The position numbers were made by a program, and so were the translations under genes. From Fredinandcohnia humi (GTDB lineage: Bacteria; Bacillota; Bacilli; Bacillales; Bacillaceae_L), in NCBI RefSeq assembly GCF_001439915.1, contig NZ_LMBW01000007.1, forward strand, positions 62,001 through 126,000: a DNA stretch of 64,000 bases. The letters run 5' to 3'. This document shows, piece after piece, positions 8,913 through 18,145 of this stretch; positions within the stretch are counted from its first letter, which is position 1, and each line of letters begins with the position of its first letter. Below the pieces are notes generated by a model. It worked only from the letters and a program-made list of their open reading frames with translations. It did not search any database and was not told the origin of the DNA.

Positions 8913-9782
8913 ATGAAAATAGGAGCTCATGCTTTTGTAGTAAGTACTACTTGGAACAAGGATACACTTTGGGTAATTGATAAGTTTAAGGAATTAGGAT
9001 TAGATTTCATCGAAATACCTCTTATGAACTTAAAGGAGACTGACCCAGCTGCGATAAAAAAACGTCTTGATGAGGTTGGAATCGATGTTTGTACATCAAC
9101 AGTCCTTACGGCGGAGACTGATCTTACTAGTAAGGATCCAGAGGTATTGAAAAATGGTATTCAATATTTAAAAGACTGTATTGATGTTACATATCAAATC
9201 GGTTCAAAAAGTTTGTCGGGTGTGATTTTCTCTCAACATGCTAATCCGTTCCCGGAAAAACCAGATCAAAGGATTTGGGAACAAGTTGCTAACGGTCTTC
9301 GAGAAGTGGCACAATATGCCCAAAAATTTGGAATAAGAATCGGTATAGAACCAGTAACTCGGTTTGAAAGTAGTTTAATTAACACTTGTGAACAAGCGGT
9401 TGAATTAATCAGACTAATTGGGGAGACGAATGTAGGGATTCACTTAGATACATTCCATATGAATGTAGAGGAAAAATCATTTTATGAAGCAACTAAACTA
9501 GCTGGTGATGATCTATTACTCTACCATCTATGCGAAAATGATCGTGGAATTCCAGGATCTGGCCACATTAATTGGGATGATATTTTTAAAGCATTAGCAG
9601 AGATAAATTATAAAGGGTGGGTTTCACTAGAATCATTCTGTGATTATTCACCAGATATTCGAACGTTTATTTGGAGAAAACTTGCCCCAAATGAGGAAAC
9701 AAACATAAACCAAAGTGTTGAATTTATAAAAAAAATGCAAGAGAAATACGGTTTTATTACAAATCAAAAACAAAATGCATAA
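8913..9782 (+). CDS. Ketose 3-epimerase (D-tagatose/D-allulose epimerase family)
   Basis: A 289-aa TIM-barrel protein of the AP-endonuclease-2 sugar epimerase family. The four metal residues can be read as E146 (IEPVTRFE), D179 (LDTFHMN), H205 and E240 (LESF). Their spacings of 33, 26 and 35 residues equal those of D-tagatose 3-epimerase (E152, D185, H211, E246), and R211 matches the conserved Arg. It should epimerise a free ketose at C3. Start ATG 8913 has GGAGG at 8900-8904; an upstream ATG at 8898 overlaps that site. Confidence 0.85.
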   Translation: MKIGAHAFVVSTTWNKDTLWVIDKFKELGLDFIEIPLMNLKETDPAAIKKRLDEVGIDVCTSTVLTAETDLTSKDPEVLKNGIQYLKDCIDVTYQIGSKSLSGVIFSQHANPFPEKPDQRIWEQVANGLREVAQYAQKFGIRIGIEPVTRFESSLINTCEQAVELIRLIGETNVGIHLDTFHMNVEEKSFYEATKLAGDDLLLYHLCENDRGIPGSGHINWDDIFKALAEINYKGWVSLESFCDYSPDIRTFIWRKLAPNEETNINQSVEFIKKMQEKYGFITNQKQNA

Positions 9783-9819
9783 TTAATAGTTTAAAAATAA
9801 TATATTGGAGGAATAGTTG

Positions 9820-10665
9820 ATGTCTGTTCAAGCAAGATTTAACCGTCTATTTGCAGCTGATGGAAAATGTTTTGATGTGGCTATTGATCATGGTTTTTTT
9901 AACGAAGTTTCATTTTTGTCTGGTATTCGAAATATGAAAGAAGCAATCGAAAAAATTGTAAATGCAAATCCCGATGCTATTCAATTGGGTCCTGGTCAGG
10001 CTAAATTACTTCAGGAGATTCCTGGAAAGGATAAACCATCACTAGTATTACGGACTGATGTTGCGAACGTTTATGGCAATAAGTTGCCTTCACATTTATT
10101 CAGTCAACTAATTGACAGGCCAGTGGAACAAGCACTCGCATTAGATGCTTCATGCGTAGTAGTAAATTTATTTATGATTCCTAACCATCCTGAAGTACAT
10201 CATCAATGTTTAATCAATGTAACAAAGCTTAAACCAGAATGTGAAAAATATGGAATGCCATTAATGGTAGAACCTCTTGTAATGCTTCCAAATGAAAAGC
10301 AAGGGGGATATATGGTAGATGGCGATATTGATAAAATAGTTCCTTTAGTCCGTCAAGCAGTAGAGTTAGGTGCAGATATTATTAAAGCAGACCCATGTGA
10401 CGATATCGATGAATATCACAAGGTTATTGAGGTAGCCTCAGGTAAGCCGGTACTTACAAGGGGAGGCGGAAAAGCACCTGACCGAGAAATTTTACAACGC
10501 ACCTATGACTTAATGCAACAGGGGGCAAAGGGTATTGTTTACGGTAGAAATGTTGTTCAACATGCTACCCCAGACCTTATGACACAAGCTTTTATGTCAA
10601 TCGTTCATGATAATGCTTCTGTCGAGGAGGCAATGACAATTTTAAATGGAGAATTAGTACTATGA
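9820..10665 (+). CDS. Class I aldolase of the DhnA/LsrF/FbaB family
   Basis: A 281-aa TIM-barrel aldolase. The opening FDVAIDHGFF, the strand GADIIKADPCDD with the likely Schiff-base lysine and the phosphate-binding end VLTRGGGKAP...GAKGIVYGRNVVQH are typical of DhnA/LsrF-like aldolases. It would cleave a ketose phosphate made by the PfkB kinase of the same operon. Start ATG 9820 is 8 nt after GGAGG. Its stop overlaps the ATG of the next gene by 4 bp. Confidence 0.8.
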   Translation: MSVQARFNRLFAADGKCFDVAIDHGFFNEVSFLSGIRNMKEAIEKIVNANPDAIQLGPGQAKLLQEIPGKDKPSLVLRTDVANVYGNKLPSHLFSQLIDRPVEQALALDASCVVVNLFMIPNHPEVHHQCLINVTKLKPECEKYGMPLMVEPLVMLPNEKQGGYMVDGDIDKIVPLVRQAVELGADIIKADPCDDIDEYHKVIEVASGKPVLTRGGGKAPDREILQRTYDLMQQGAKGIVYGRNVVQHATPDLMTQAFMSIVHDNASVEEAMTILNGELVL

Positions 10666-11834
10666 ACAGAAACATTATTAGATTTGGTGTAATTGGTTGT
10701 GGATTAATGGGTAAAGAGTTTGCGAGTGCAGCAGCAAGATGGTGTCATCTTCAGGGTGTGAATTTTGAACCTCGCATAATAGCAGTTTGTGATACAAACG
10801 TGGAGGCAGTTAAATGGTTTGAAAGACATGTTCCTAGCGTATTGAAATCTACTTCTAATTACCGTGAACTTCTTGAAGATCCAGAAATTGATGCAATCTA
10901 TTGTGCTGTTCCACATAACCTACATGCAGATATTTATATAGATATTATAAGGTCTGGCAAACATTTATTAGGTGAAAAACCATTTGGAATCGATAGAGAA
11001 GCAAATTCAAGAATTATGAAAGAATTAGAGAATAACCCTGATGTGATTGTAAGATGTTCTTCAGAATTCCCGTTCTACCCAGGAGCGTTTCAACTTGGCC
11101 AATGGATTCGAGAGAATAAATTTGGAAAAATCATAGAGGTTGAAGCGGGCTTTTGGCATAGTAGTGATTTGAATCCTAATAAAGAAATTAATTGGAAGCG
11201 CCAAATTAAAACAAATGGTGAATATGGTTGTATGGGTGATCTAGGTTTGCACGTTCTTCACTTACCATTAAGATTTGGGTGGAAGCCCAAAAATGTTAGA
11301 TCCCTATTATCAAAAGTTATAAAGGAGCGTCCAGATCGAAACGGAATTATGCAGTCTTGTGAGACCTGGGACAATGCAATTTTAGCTTGTGAAGTATATA
11401 CTGATAAACAAGAATTTCCAATGGTATTGTCTATGAAGCGAATTGCTCCAGGACATGCAAATACATGGTATATAAAAGTAAATGGTACGGAGTTTTCAGC
11501 AGAGTTTAGTACTAATAATCCTAAAAAGCTTTCGTATTTACCATACACTCCTGGTAGCGAACAAGCATGGCATGTAGTCGATGTCCCAAATCAATCTGCT
11601 TACCCAACGATTACGGGTAACATTTTCGAATTTGGATTTAGTGATTCAATATTGCAAATGTGGGCATCTTTTTGTGATGAGATTGTTAATGGAACTGCAA
11701 ATTTACCTCTACAATGCGCAACGCCATTTGAGGCAGAAGTTACTCATGAAATTTTTACTGCTGCATTAGCATCTAATCGTACAGGAAATACCGTTTCTAT
11801 ATCTAGGAGTGAGTCTATTGCAAAAACAGTTTGA
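10662..11834 (+). CDS. Gfo/Idh/MocA-family oxidoreductase
   Basis: A 390-aa NAD(P)-dependent sugar oxidoreductase. N-terminal Rossmann motif GVIGCGLMGKEFA, then the family lysine motif GEKPFG near residue 105, and a C-terminal alpha/beta domain with CMGDLGLHVLHLPLRFG, where an active-site His is usual. ATGA overlap with the aldolase gene shows translational coupling. Such enzymes oxidise or reduce sugars, inositols or sugar acids; the substrate here is not known. Confidence 0.85.
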   Translation: MNRNIIRFGVIGCGLMGKEFASAAARWCHLQGVNFEPRIIAVCDTNVEAVKWFERHVPSVLKSTSNYRELLEDPEIDAIYCAVPHNLHADIYIDIIRSGKHLLGEKPFGIDREANSRIMKELENNPDVIVRCSSEFPFYPGAFQLGQWIRENKFGKIIEVEAGFWHSSDLNPNKEINWKRQIKTNGEYGCMGDLGLHVLHLPLRFGWKPKNVRSLLSKVIKERPDRNGIMQSCETWDNAILACEVYTDKQEFPMVLSMKRIAPGHANTWYIKVNGTEFSAEFSTNNPKKLSYLPYTPGSEQAWHVVDVPNQSAYPTITGNIFEFGFSDSILQMWASFCDEIVNGTANLPLQCATPFEAEVTHEIFTAALASNRTGNTVSISRSESIAKTV

Positions 11835-13020
11835 CGTTATTGTAGCAGGACATCTATGTCTAGATATTATTCCCAACCTAAAAACTAACCGACCTGAAAA
11901 TCTGTTTCAACCAGGGCGGTTAGTAAATATTGGTCAGTCATTATTAACTACTGGAGGAGCTGTTTCGAATACAGGGATTGCACTTCAAAGATTAGGAATT
12001 CCAACCAGACTGATGGGTAAGGTCGGGGACGATAATTGGGGAGACATCATTCTAGATGTTTTTAGAAAACATGATAAATCGTTAGTAGAAGGTATGATTG
12101 TTAAAGAAGGAGAGTATAGCTCATATAGTATCGTTATTAGTCCCGAGAATTCAGACCGATTTTTTATGCACTATCCTGGTACGAATGATACTTTTAATGT
12201 GAATGATATAAACAAACATCAACTTGAAGGTGCAAAACTATTTCATTTTGGATACCCTCCTCTTATGAAAAACATGTATGAAAAGAATGGTGAACAATTA
12301 GTTCAAATTTTTAAGAATGTAAAAGAACAAGGGTTAACAACTTCTTTAGATTTGTCTAAACCAGACCCTAATTCAGCTGCAGGTAATGTTAATTGGAAAA
12401 GTATATTAACAGAAGTTTTACCGTTTGTTGATATTTTTTTACCAAGTATTGAAGAAGCTTTATATATGGTTAATCGAGAAAAGTTTGAACAACTAGCTAG
12501 TTTTGATGGAGAAGTATGTAAACAATTAAATGGATCACTATTATCTGAGCTATCTGACGAGTTATTAGGTATGGGGACAGCAATTGTTGTTTTAAAACTT
12601 GGTGATCAAGGACTTTATATAAAAACTACATCCGAAAAAACACGTTTAGAAAATCTTGGAAATTGTGACCTACACAATATTGAGAAATGGACTAATAGAG
12701 AGCTATTAATTCCTTGCTTTGAAGTAGGGGTCTCAGGTACAACTGGTGCCGGTGATTGCACAATTGCAGGATTTCTTTCAGGAATATTGAAAGGTTTAAC
12801 AATAGAAGAATGTATAAAAATGGCTGTTGCTGTTGGTGCACATAATGTTGAAAGTATTGATGGAACGAGTGGCATTCCTAAATGGGAAAATGTTGTTAAG
12901 AGGGTTAATTCGGGATGGAAACACCAAAAGTCGGAATTATTGTTGGATAGCTGGAAGGAAATTAATGGATCATTATTTTTTGGACCCAATGATAGTTTAT
13001 TGGAAAAAAATTTTATATGA
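11818..13020 (+). CDS. PfkB-family carbohydrate kinase
   Basis: A ribokinase-fold sugar kinase of 400 aa, longer than the usual 300-330. It has the N-terminal substrate loop VSNTGIALQRLGIPTRLMGKVGDD and the catalytic anion-hole motif GVSGTTGAGDCTIAGFLSGIL with the base Asp. The extra length lies mainly in the middle (about residues 215-300), between the second sugar-binding part and the catalytic motif. I chose TTG 11818, 8 nt after AGGAG; GTG 11809 overlaps that site. It overlaps the oxidoreductase gene by 17 bp. Confidence 0.85.
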   Translation: MQKQFDVIVAGHLCLDIIPNLKTNRPENLFQPGRLVNIGQSLLTTGGAVSNTGIALQRLGIPTRLMGKVGDDNWGDIILDVFRKHDKSLVEGMIVKEGEYSSYSIVISPENSDRFFMHYPGTNDTFNVNDINKHQLEGAKLFHFGYPPLMKNMYEKNGEQLVQIFKNVKEQGLTTSLDLSKPDPNSAAGNVNWKSILTEVLPFVDIFLPSIEEALYMVNREKFEQLASFDGEVCKQLNGSLLSELSDELLGMGTAIVVLKLGDQGLYIKTTSEKTRLENLGNCDLHNIEKWTNRELLIPCFEVGVSGTTGAGDCTIAGFLSGILKGLTIEECIKMAVAVGAHNVESIDGTSGIPKWENVVKRVNSGWKHQKSELLLDSWKEINGSLFFGPNDSLLEKNFI

Positions 13021-13060
13021 AATATAGAATTCAAAAAAATATTGAATAGACTGTTTGTAT

Positions 13061-13084
13061 TATACTCGTTGAAAGCGCAACCAT
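13061..13084 (+). promoter_or_regulatory. Promoter -10 and CcpA cre box before the sugar transporter
   Basis: The 16-mer at 13069-13084 (TTGAAAGCGCAACCAT) fits the cre consensus WTGNAANCGNWWNCAW at every position. It directly follows a TATACT -10 (13061-13066) that has no good -35, so CcpA would bind at the transcription start and repress. Confidence 0.75.
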
Positions 13085-13246
13085 TCGATAATTGGCTATC
13101 AAATGGAGTTCAAAACACAAGATGGAAAACTAAGAAACTAAAAACTTAAAGAACTAAAAAAATTACTTCATTGAATGTACATAATTAATTTTGGTCCATC
13201 GTCGAAAGACTTTGTGATAAAACAAATTAAAATTGGGGGTAAAAAA

Positions 13247-14314
13247 ATGAAGAAATTTTTATCAGTTTTGATGCTACTTTCTTGTATTGTACTAGTATTT
13301 GCGGCATGCAGTAGCAGTAGTAACGGAAATAATAACAGCAGTAGTAGTGATTCTTCCGGCCAATCTTCAGGTAAATCTGAAAAAGATGAAAAGGATTGGA
13401 CAATTGCACTAGTTCCTAAAGATAGTACGAATGCTTGGTTTGTTCGTATGGAAGAAGGCGTAAAGCAATATGCAAAAGATACTGGTATAAATGTATTCCA
13501 AAAAGGTCCTGCTAAAACCGACGCAGCAATGCAAGTGCAAGTAATTCAAGACCTTATTGCTCAAGGGGTTGATGCATTAGCAGTTGTTCCAGTAGATCCA
13601 GCAGCATTAGAACCTGTTCTGGGAGAAGCGATAGATAAAGGAATTGTTGTTGTAACACACGAAGGCTCGACTCAACAGAACACAATGTATGATATTGAAG
13701 CGTTTGATAACAAAGGTTATGGAGCATTTATTATGGATAATCTTGCTAAGGCTATGGGGGAAGAAGGTTTGTATACCACTATGGTTGGTCACGTAACAAA
13801 TGCATCCCATAATGAATGGGCAGATGCAGCTGTTGCATGGCAAAAGCAGAAGTACCCTAATATGACATTACTTGAAAAAGAACCACGTGTAGAGTCAGAA
13901 GACAATCAAGAACGTTCATATGAAAGAGCAAAGGAGCTTTTGAAAAAGTATCCGGATTTAAAAGGAATCATGGGAACTGGGTCATATGACGGTCCAGGTA
14001 TTGCAAAAGCATACGAGGAGCTTGGTTTAGTTGGCAAAAAATTCACAGCTGGAACTGGTATGCCCAATGAAGTAAAACAATATCTAAAAAATGACTCTAT
14101 GAGTACAGCAACTCTATGGGATCCAAAAGATGCAGGGTATGCAATGCTTACATTGGCAACTAAAATTCTTCGAGGAGAGCAAATTGAAAATGGATTAGAC
14201 CTAGGTGTTCCGGGTTATGACAAGATGCAATTTGTTGAGGGCTCAGATAAAGTATTATACGGTGAAGGTTGGATCGAGGTTAATAAAGATAACGTGGATT
14301 CGTTTGGGTTTTAA
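13247..14314 (+). CDS. Sugar ABC transporter substrate-binding lipoprotein
   Basis: A 355-aa Rbs/Xyl-type periplasmic-binding-protein-like lipoprotein. The signal peptide ends in the lipobox FAAC (about residue 20), then a Ser/Asn-rich linker and a type I fold (IALVPKDSTNAWFVRMEEGVKQYA). The motif QVIQDLIAQGVDALAVVPVDPAALEPVL is typical of AraF/RbsB proteins. ATG 13247 follows GGGGG; a longer frame from 13175 lacks a ribosome site. It is the first gene of a four-gene importer, with its own cre-controlled promoter. Confidence 0.9.
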   Translation: MKKFLSVLMLLSCIVLVFAACSSSSNGNNNSSSSDSSGQSSGKSEKDEKDWTIALVPKDSTNAWFVRMEEGVKQYAKDTGINVFQKGPAKTDAAMQVQVIQDLIAQGVDALAVVPVDPAALEPVLGEAIDKGIVVVTHEGSTQQNTMYDIEAFDNKGYGAFIMDNLAKAMGEEGLYTTMVGHVTNASHNEWADAAVAWQKQKYPNMTLLEKEPRVESEDNQERSYERAKELLKKYPDLKGIMGTGSYDGPGIAKAYEELGLVGKKFTAGTGMPNEVKQYLKNDSMSTATLWDPKDAGYAMLTLATKILRGEQIENGLDLGVPGYDKMQFVEGSDKVLYGEGWIEVNKDNVDSFGF

Positions 14315-14332
14315 ATTTTTCTAAAATAACGG

Positions 14333-14359
14333 CAAGGGGGACGAATCAAGTCTCCCTTG
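14333..14359 (+). other. Intercistronic hairpin after the binding-protein gene
   Basis: CAAGGGGGAC pairs with GTCTCCCTTG over a 7-nt loop. There is no T run, so it more likely protects the upstream mRNA (high binding-protein yield) than terminates. Confidence 0.6.
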
Positions 14360-14431
14360 TATTAGTTGAAATTTCAGGCTTGAACCTAATCAGAGAAATT
14401 TAATATTAGAAAGCTGAAAGGACGAACTGAA

Positions 14432-15925
14432 ATGACGGATTTCATTCTTAAAGTCGAAAATATCAAGAAGGCATTTGGAGGGGTAAAGGCTTTAAAAGGA
14501 GTAAATTTGGAAATAAAAAAAGGTGAGATTCATTGTCTTGCCGGAGAAAATGGTTGCGGAAAATCAACATTAATTAAAATTATTTCTGGATTCTATAAAG
14601 CCGATGAAGGTAGTCTTGAATTCAATGGTAGAAGGTTTTCAGAAATTACCCCAATGGATGCGATACTTCAAGGTGTACAGGTAATCTATCAGGACTTTTC
14701 AATATTTCCAAATTTAACGGTTATGGAAAATTTAGCTCTAAATATGGAGCTTATGAATAAACGAAAACTAGTAAATTATAAGCGGTTCCGAAAAATAGCT
14801 GAGGAAGCGGTAAGTAAAATAGATTTTAAGGTTGATCTTGATGAGGTCGTTGAAAATCTCTCGGTAGCAGATAAACAGTTAATTGCTATTTGTAGGGCTC
14901 TTTTAAATGATGCAAAACTAATTATTATGGATGAACCAACTACGTCATTAAATAAAAAAGAAGTTCAAGCTCTTTTTCAGGTAATAAAAAACCTTCAAAA
15001 CCAGGGTATTGCAATCCTTTTTGTTTCTCATAAGCTTGACGAGGTATTTGAAATATCGGAAAGCTATACGATCATGCGAAGTGGTGAACGAATAAACACC
15101 GGGAAAACGATTGAGCTTGATAACATGAAATTTGCTTATTATATGACGGGAAGAGAATTCACACCAGAATATTATCAGCCAAAAAATATTAGTGATGAAC
15201 CTGTTTTAGAAGTGAATAATTTATCTCTAACTCGTGCTTTTGAAGATGTCTCATTTGAATTAAAAAAAGGCGAAATATTGGGTATTACAGGTCTTCTTGG
15301 TTCAGGGCGTAACGAATTAGTTCAAACGTTATTTGGGATACACTCTCCTAAATTTGGGGAGATAAAGATTAATGGTAAACACGTAAAATTCAAAAATGTA
15401 AAAGATGCTATAAAAAGTGGAATAGGTTACGTTCCACCGGATAGACTGACAGAAGGTTTATTTTTAAGTCAGTCTATTACTAATAATATTGCGGTGTCCA
15501 AGCTGGACGAGCTTTCGTCCAAAATTGGTATTTTAAGAAATAAAGATATTGATTCTGAAATTGAGAAATGGATAAATGATCTTTCTGTTAGAACCAATAA
15601 TGCTATTAGGCCTGTGCAGACACTTTCAGGTGGAAACCAACAAAAAGTTGTCCTTGCTAGATGGTTAGCAACTAATCTTTCAGTTCTAATTCTTAACGGA
15701 CCTACAGTAGGAGTAGACATTGGATCAAAATATGATATTCATAATAGAATAAGAGAATTAGCCGAAAGAGGACTTGCCGTTATTATCATTTCAGATGATT
15801 TACCTGAAATACTACAAAACTGCAATCGAATATTAGTAATGAAGGAAGGAAAAGTTGCTCGAACTTTAAATGCTCTTGATACAAATGAAAAGCAGCTCGC
15901 TGAATTGTCAACTAGTATAAGTTAG
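14432..15925 (+). CDS. Sugar ABC transporter ATPase (RbsA/XylG type, two domains)
   Basis: A 497-aa double ATPase. Domain 1 has Walker A GENGCGKST, signature LSVADKQ and Walker B LIIMDEPTTSL. Domain 2 has the degenerate Walker A GLLGSGRNE usual for the family and signature LSGGNQQK, but Walker B reads LILNGPTVGVD: the usual Asp-Glu pair is Asn-Gly, so the second site is probably non-hydrolytic. ATG 14432 follows AAAGGACG. It is followed by two permease genes, 13 and 3 bp apart. Confidence 0.9.
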   Translation: MTDFILKVENIKKAFGGVKALKGVNLEIKKGEIHCLAGENGCGKSTLIKIISGFYKADEGSLEFNGRRFSEITPMDAILQGVQVIYQDFSIFPNLTVMENLALNMELMNKRKLVNYKRFRKIAEEAVSKIDFKVDLDEVVENLSVADKQLIAICRALLNDAKLIIMDEPTTSLNKKEVQALFQVIKNLQNQGIAILFVSHKLDEVFEISESYTIMRSGERINTGKTIELDNMKFAYYMTGREFTPEYYQPKNISDEPVLEVNNLSLTRAFEDVSFELKKGEILGITGLLGSGRNELVQTLFGIHSPKFGEIKINGKHVKFKNVKDAIKSGIGYVPPDRLTEGLFLSQSITNNIAVSKLDELSSKIGILRNKDIDSEIEKWINDLSVRTNNAIRPVQTLSGGNQQKVVLARWLATNLSVLILNGPTVGVDIGSKYDIHNRIRELAERGLAVIIISDDLPEILQNCNRILVMKEGKVARTLNALDTNEKQLAELSTSIS

Positions 15926-15938
15926 ACAGGGGTGTAAA

Positions 15939-16964
15939 ATGATGAATCTCAAAAAAGTAACAAAAAAAACAGAATTCTATATTTTGATTACAATAATACT
16001 TTTAGTTGCTCTAGTTGAAATTCGGAGTGGTCAATTTCTTACAGGCAATAACCTGGTTGATCTTGTACGGTCAATGATTATTCCGGGAATGTTTGCAATT
16101 GGGTGCTATATGGTGTTGATTTCGGGTGGGATTGATGTTTCCTTCCCAGCATTAGCTTCACTATCGATGTATGCAACAACCCTTATATTCCTTCAAATGG
16201 ATTACCAAGGTAGTGTTTGGTTAATTTATGCTATTGCAGGGATATTTGGATTATTGCTAGGTGCAATTAATGCGATATTAATAGCGAAATTCAAATTTCA
16301 AACACTTATTGTCACTCTAGGAACTACAAGTTTATTTACAGGAATCATGCTTGGGCCGTTGGCTGCGTCTCAGATTAATATACCCCAGCCTATGCTAGAC
16401 CATGGAAAAGCGAAGTTATTTACAGCTAATAATGAACAGTTAGGTATTAGTTCAGACATGCCTATTACTGTATTGTTATTAATTGGTTTACTTTTAGTCG
16501 CATTTTTTATAATGAAATATACGATGCTTGGTCGAGGAATATATGCTGTCGGTGGGGACGAAATATCAGCTCAACGTGCTGGATTTAATGTATTTGCTAT
16601 TCACTTTTTTGTTTACTGTTTTGTCGGGGTTCTTTCAGGTATAACTGGTGTTGCACAGGCATCTATGATGTTGACAGCTAAGCCAACGAGTATGCTAGGT
16701 ATGGAACTTACTGTTATTGCTGCAGTAGTTTTAGGGGGAGCTAGATTGACCGGCGGTACGGGAACACTTACCGGAACAATGTTAGGGGTCATACTAATGA
16801 CAATCATGTCAAACAGTTTAATCCTAATTGGTATTCCAACTTATTGGCAAAGAATCTTCACAGGAGCAATTATAATAATTGGAACAGGAATTTCAGCCTA
16901 CCAGGTGATGAAGTCCAAAAAACGCGTAACAAATATTCAAAAAGAAGCGCAAGGAAGTGTTTAG
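15939..16964 (+). CDS. Sugar ABC transporter permease 1 (RbsC type)
   Basis: A 341-aa membrane protein with 8-10 hydrophobic segments and the BPD_transp_2 signature GGIDVSFPALASLSMYATTL near residue 65 and VLGGARLTGGTGTLTGTMLGV near residue 265. It starts at ATG 15939 or the adjacent ATG 15942 behind AGGGGTG. It forms a heteromeric channel with the next gene, since the operon carries two different permeases. Confidence 0.9.
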   Translation: MMNLKKVTKKTEFYILITIILLVALVEIRSGQFLTGNNLVDLVRSMIIPGMFAIGCYMVLISGGIDVSFPALASLSMYATTLIFLQMDYQGSVWLIYAIAGIFGLLLGAINAILIAKFKFQTLIVTLGTTSLFTGIMLGPLAASQINIPQPMLDHGKAKLFTANNEQLGISSDMPITVLLLIGLLLVAFFIMKYTMLGRGIYAVGGDEISAQRAGFNVFAIHFFVYCFVGVLSGITGVAQASMMLTAKPTSMLGMELTVIAAVVLGGARLTGGTGTLTGTMLGVILMTIMSNSLILIGIPTYWQRIFTGAIIIIGTGISAYQVMKSKKRVTNIQKEAQGSV

Positions 16965-16967
16965 TTT

Positions 16968-18014
16968 ATGCCGAACCTAGTAAAGCAAAAGCAAACATTT
17001 AATATGTCTTTGAATGAGTTTATTAATAAGGATAAAAACCTATTTCGACTCTTCTTAATGATGGTTTTTGTTTTTGTTCTAATATCTGTACTTAAACCTG
17101 ACCTATTTCTAAGAGGCGATAATTTTATTTCAATGGCAAAACAATTCCCTGAATATGGACTGTTAGCTATAGCAATTAGCGTAACCATGATTACAGGTGG
17201 AATAGATCTTTCAGTAGTCGCAATTGCAAACTTATCAGCAATTATTGCTGCAAAGTTTTTAATTGCCACCATACCACAAGGGGCTTCACAGATTTATTCT
17301 ATTGAAATGATGATAGTTGCTGTAATTATTGCTGTTTTTGTTGGTATGTTAGCTGGCGCAATTAATGGAATACTGATCTCTAAATTTAGAATTTCAGCTA
17401 TTTTAGCAACGTTAGGTACATACCAATTATTTTCCGGAATTGCAATTGTATTTACAGAAGGAAGATCAATAAGTGGACTACCAATTATTTATTCGAAAAT
17501 AGGAAATTCTAATATTTTTGGTATTATACCACTTCCTCTAATTCTATTTGCCTTATTTGCAGTTATCACTGGATTTATTTTAAGTAAAACAAAGTTCGGA
17601 TTACAATTATATTTATATGGTACAAACGAAAAGGCCTCTCATCTTTCGGGGCTAAGTAATACAAGGATTATTTTACGCACGTATATGATCTCTGGCGCAC
17701 TATCTTCCATAGCAGGATTAATAATGATGGCACGTTCAAATTCAGTTAACGCTGATTATGGAGCGGAATATACCCTTCAATGTGTATTGATTGCCGTTCT
17801 TGGTGGGATTAATCCAAAAGGTGGGTCTGGTAATGTTCAGGGTGTTGTAGTTGCGGTAATTATTCTACAATTTTTATCATCAGGTCTAAATATGTTCCAA
17901 AATGTAAGTAATTTTTATCGGGATATCATTTGGGGAGGAGTTCTCATTCTAGTCTTGGTTTTTAATTACTATATTCATAAAAGAGAGCAAATTAGATTGT
18001 TAAAGCAACATTAA
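16968..18014 (+). CDS. Sugar ABC transporter permease 2 (RbsC type)
   Basis: A 348-aa RbsC-type permease with TGGIDLSVVAIANLSAIIAAK and VLGGINPKGGSGNVQGVVVAV. A basic, polar N-terminus of about 25 residues precedes the first membrane helix. ATG 16968 begins 3 bp after the previous stop; the ribosome site AAGGAAG lies inside the preceding gene. It completes the binding protein-ATPase-permease-permease set. Confidence 0.9.
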   Translation: MPNLVKQKQTFNMSLNEFINKDKNLFRLFLMMVFVFVLISVLKPDLFLRGDNFISMAKQFPEYGLLAIAISVTMITGGIDLSVVAIANLSAIIAAKFLIATIPQGASQIYSIEMMIVAVIIAVFVGMLAGAINGILISKFRISAILATLGTYQLFSGIAIVFTEGRSISGLPIIYSKIGNSNIFGIIPLPLILFALFAVITGFILSKTKFGLQLYLYGTNEKASHLSGLSNTRIILRTYMISGALSSIAGLIMMARSNSVNADYGAEYTLQCVLIAVLGGINPKGGSGNVQGVVVAVIILQFLSSGLNMFQNVSNFYRDIIWGGVLILVLVFNYYIHKREQIRLLKQH

Positions 18015-18028
18015 ATAGAAAACGACCG

Positions 18029-18050
18029 AGGTTACTCATGTGAGTGACCT
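18029..18050 (+). other. Hairpin between permease 2 and the GATase1-like gene
   Basis: AGGTTACT and AGTGACCT pair around CATGTG, followed by only TTTAAC. It could be a weak attenuator or a processing site. Confidence 0.4.
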
Positions 18051-18145
18051 TTAACAGGGTTTGCTTTGAAAATAGTCATAGTATGGTAAATTCTTGAACA
18101 AGAACAATATAAATCTATCAAATATTATACGAGGAGTGAATTGTA

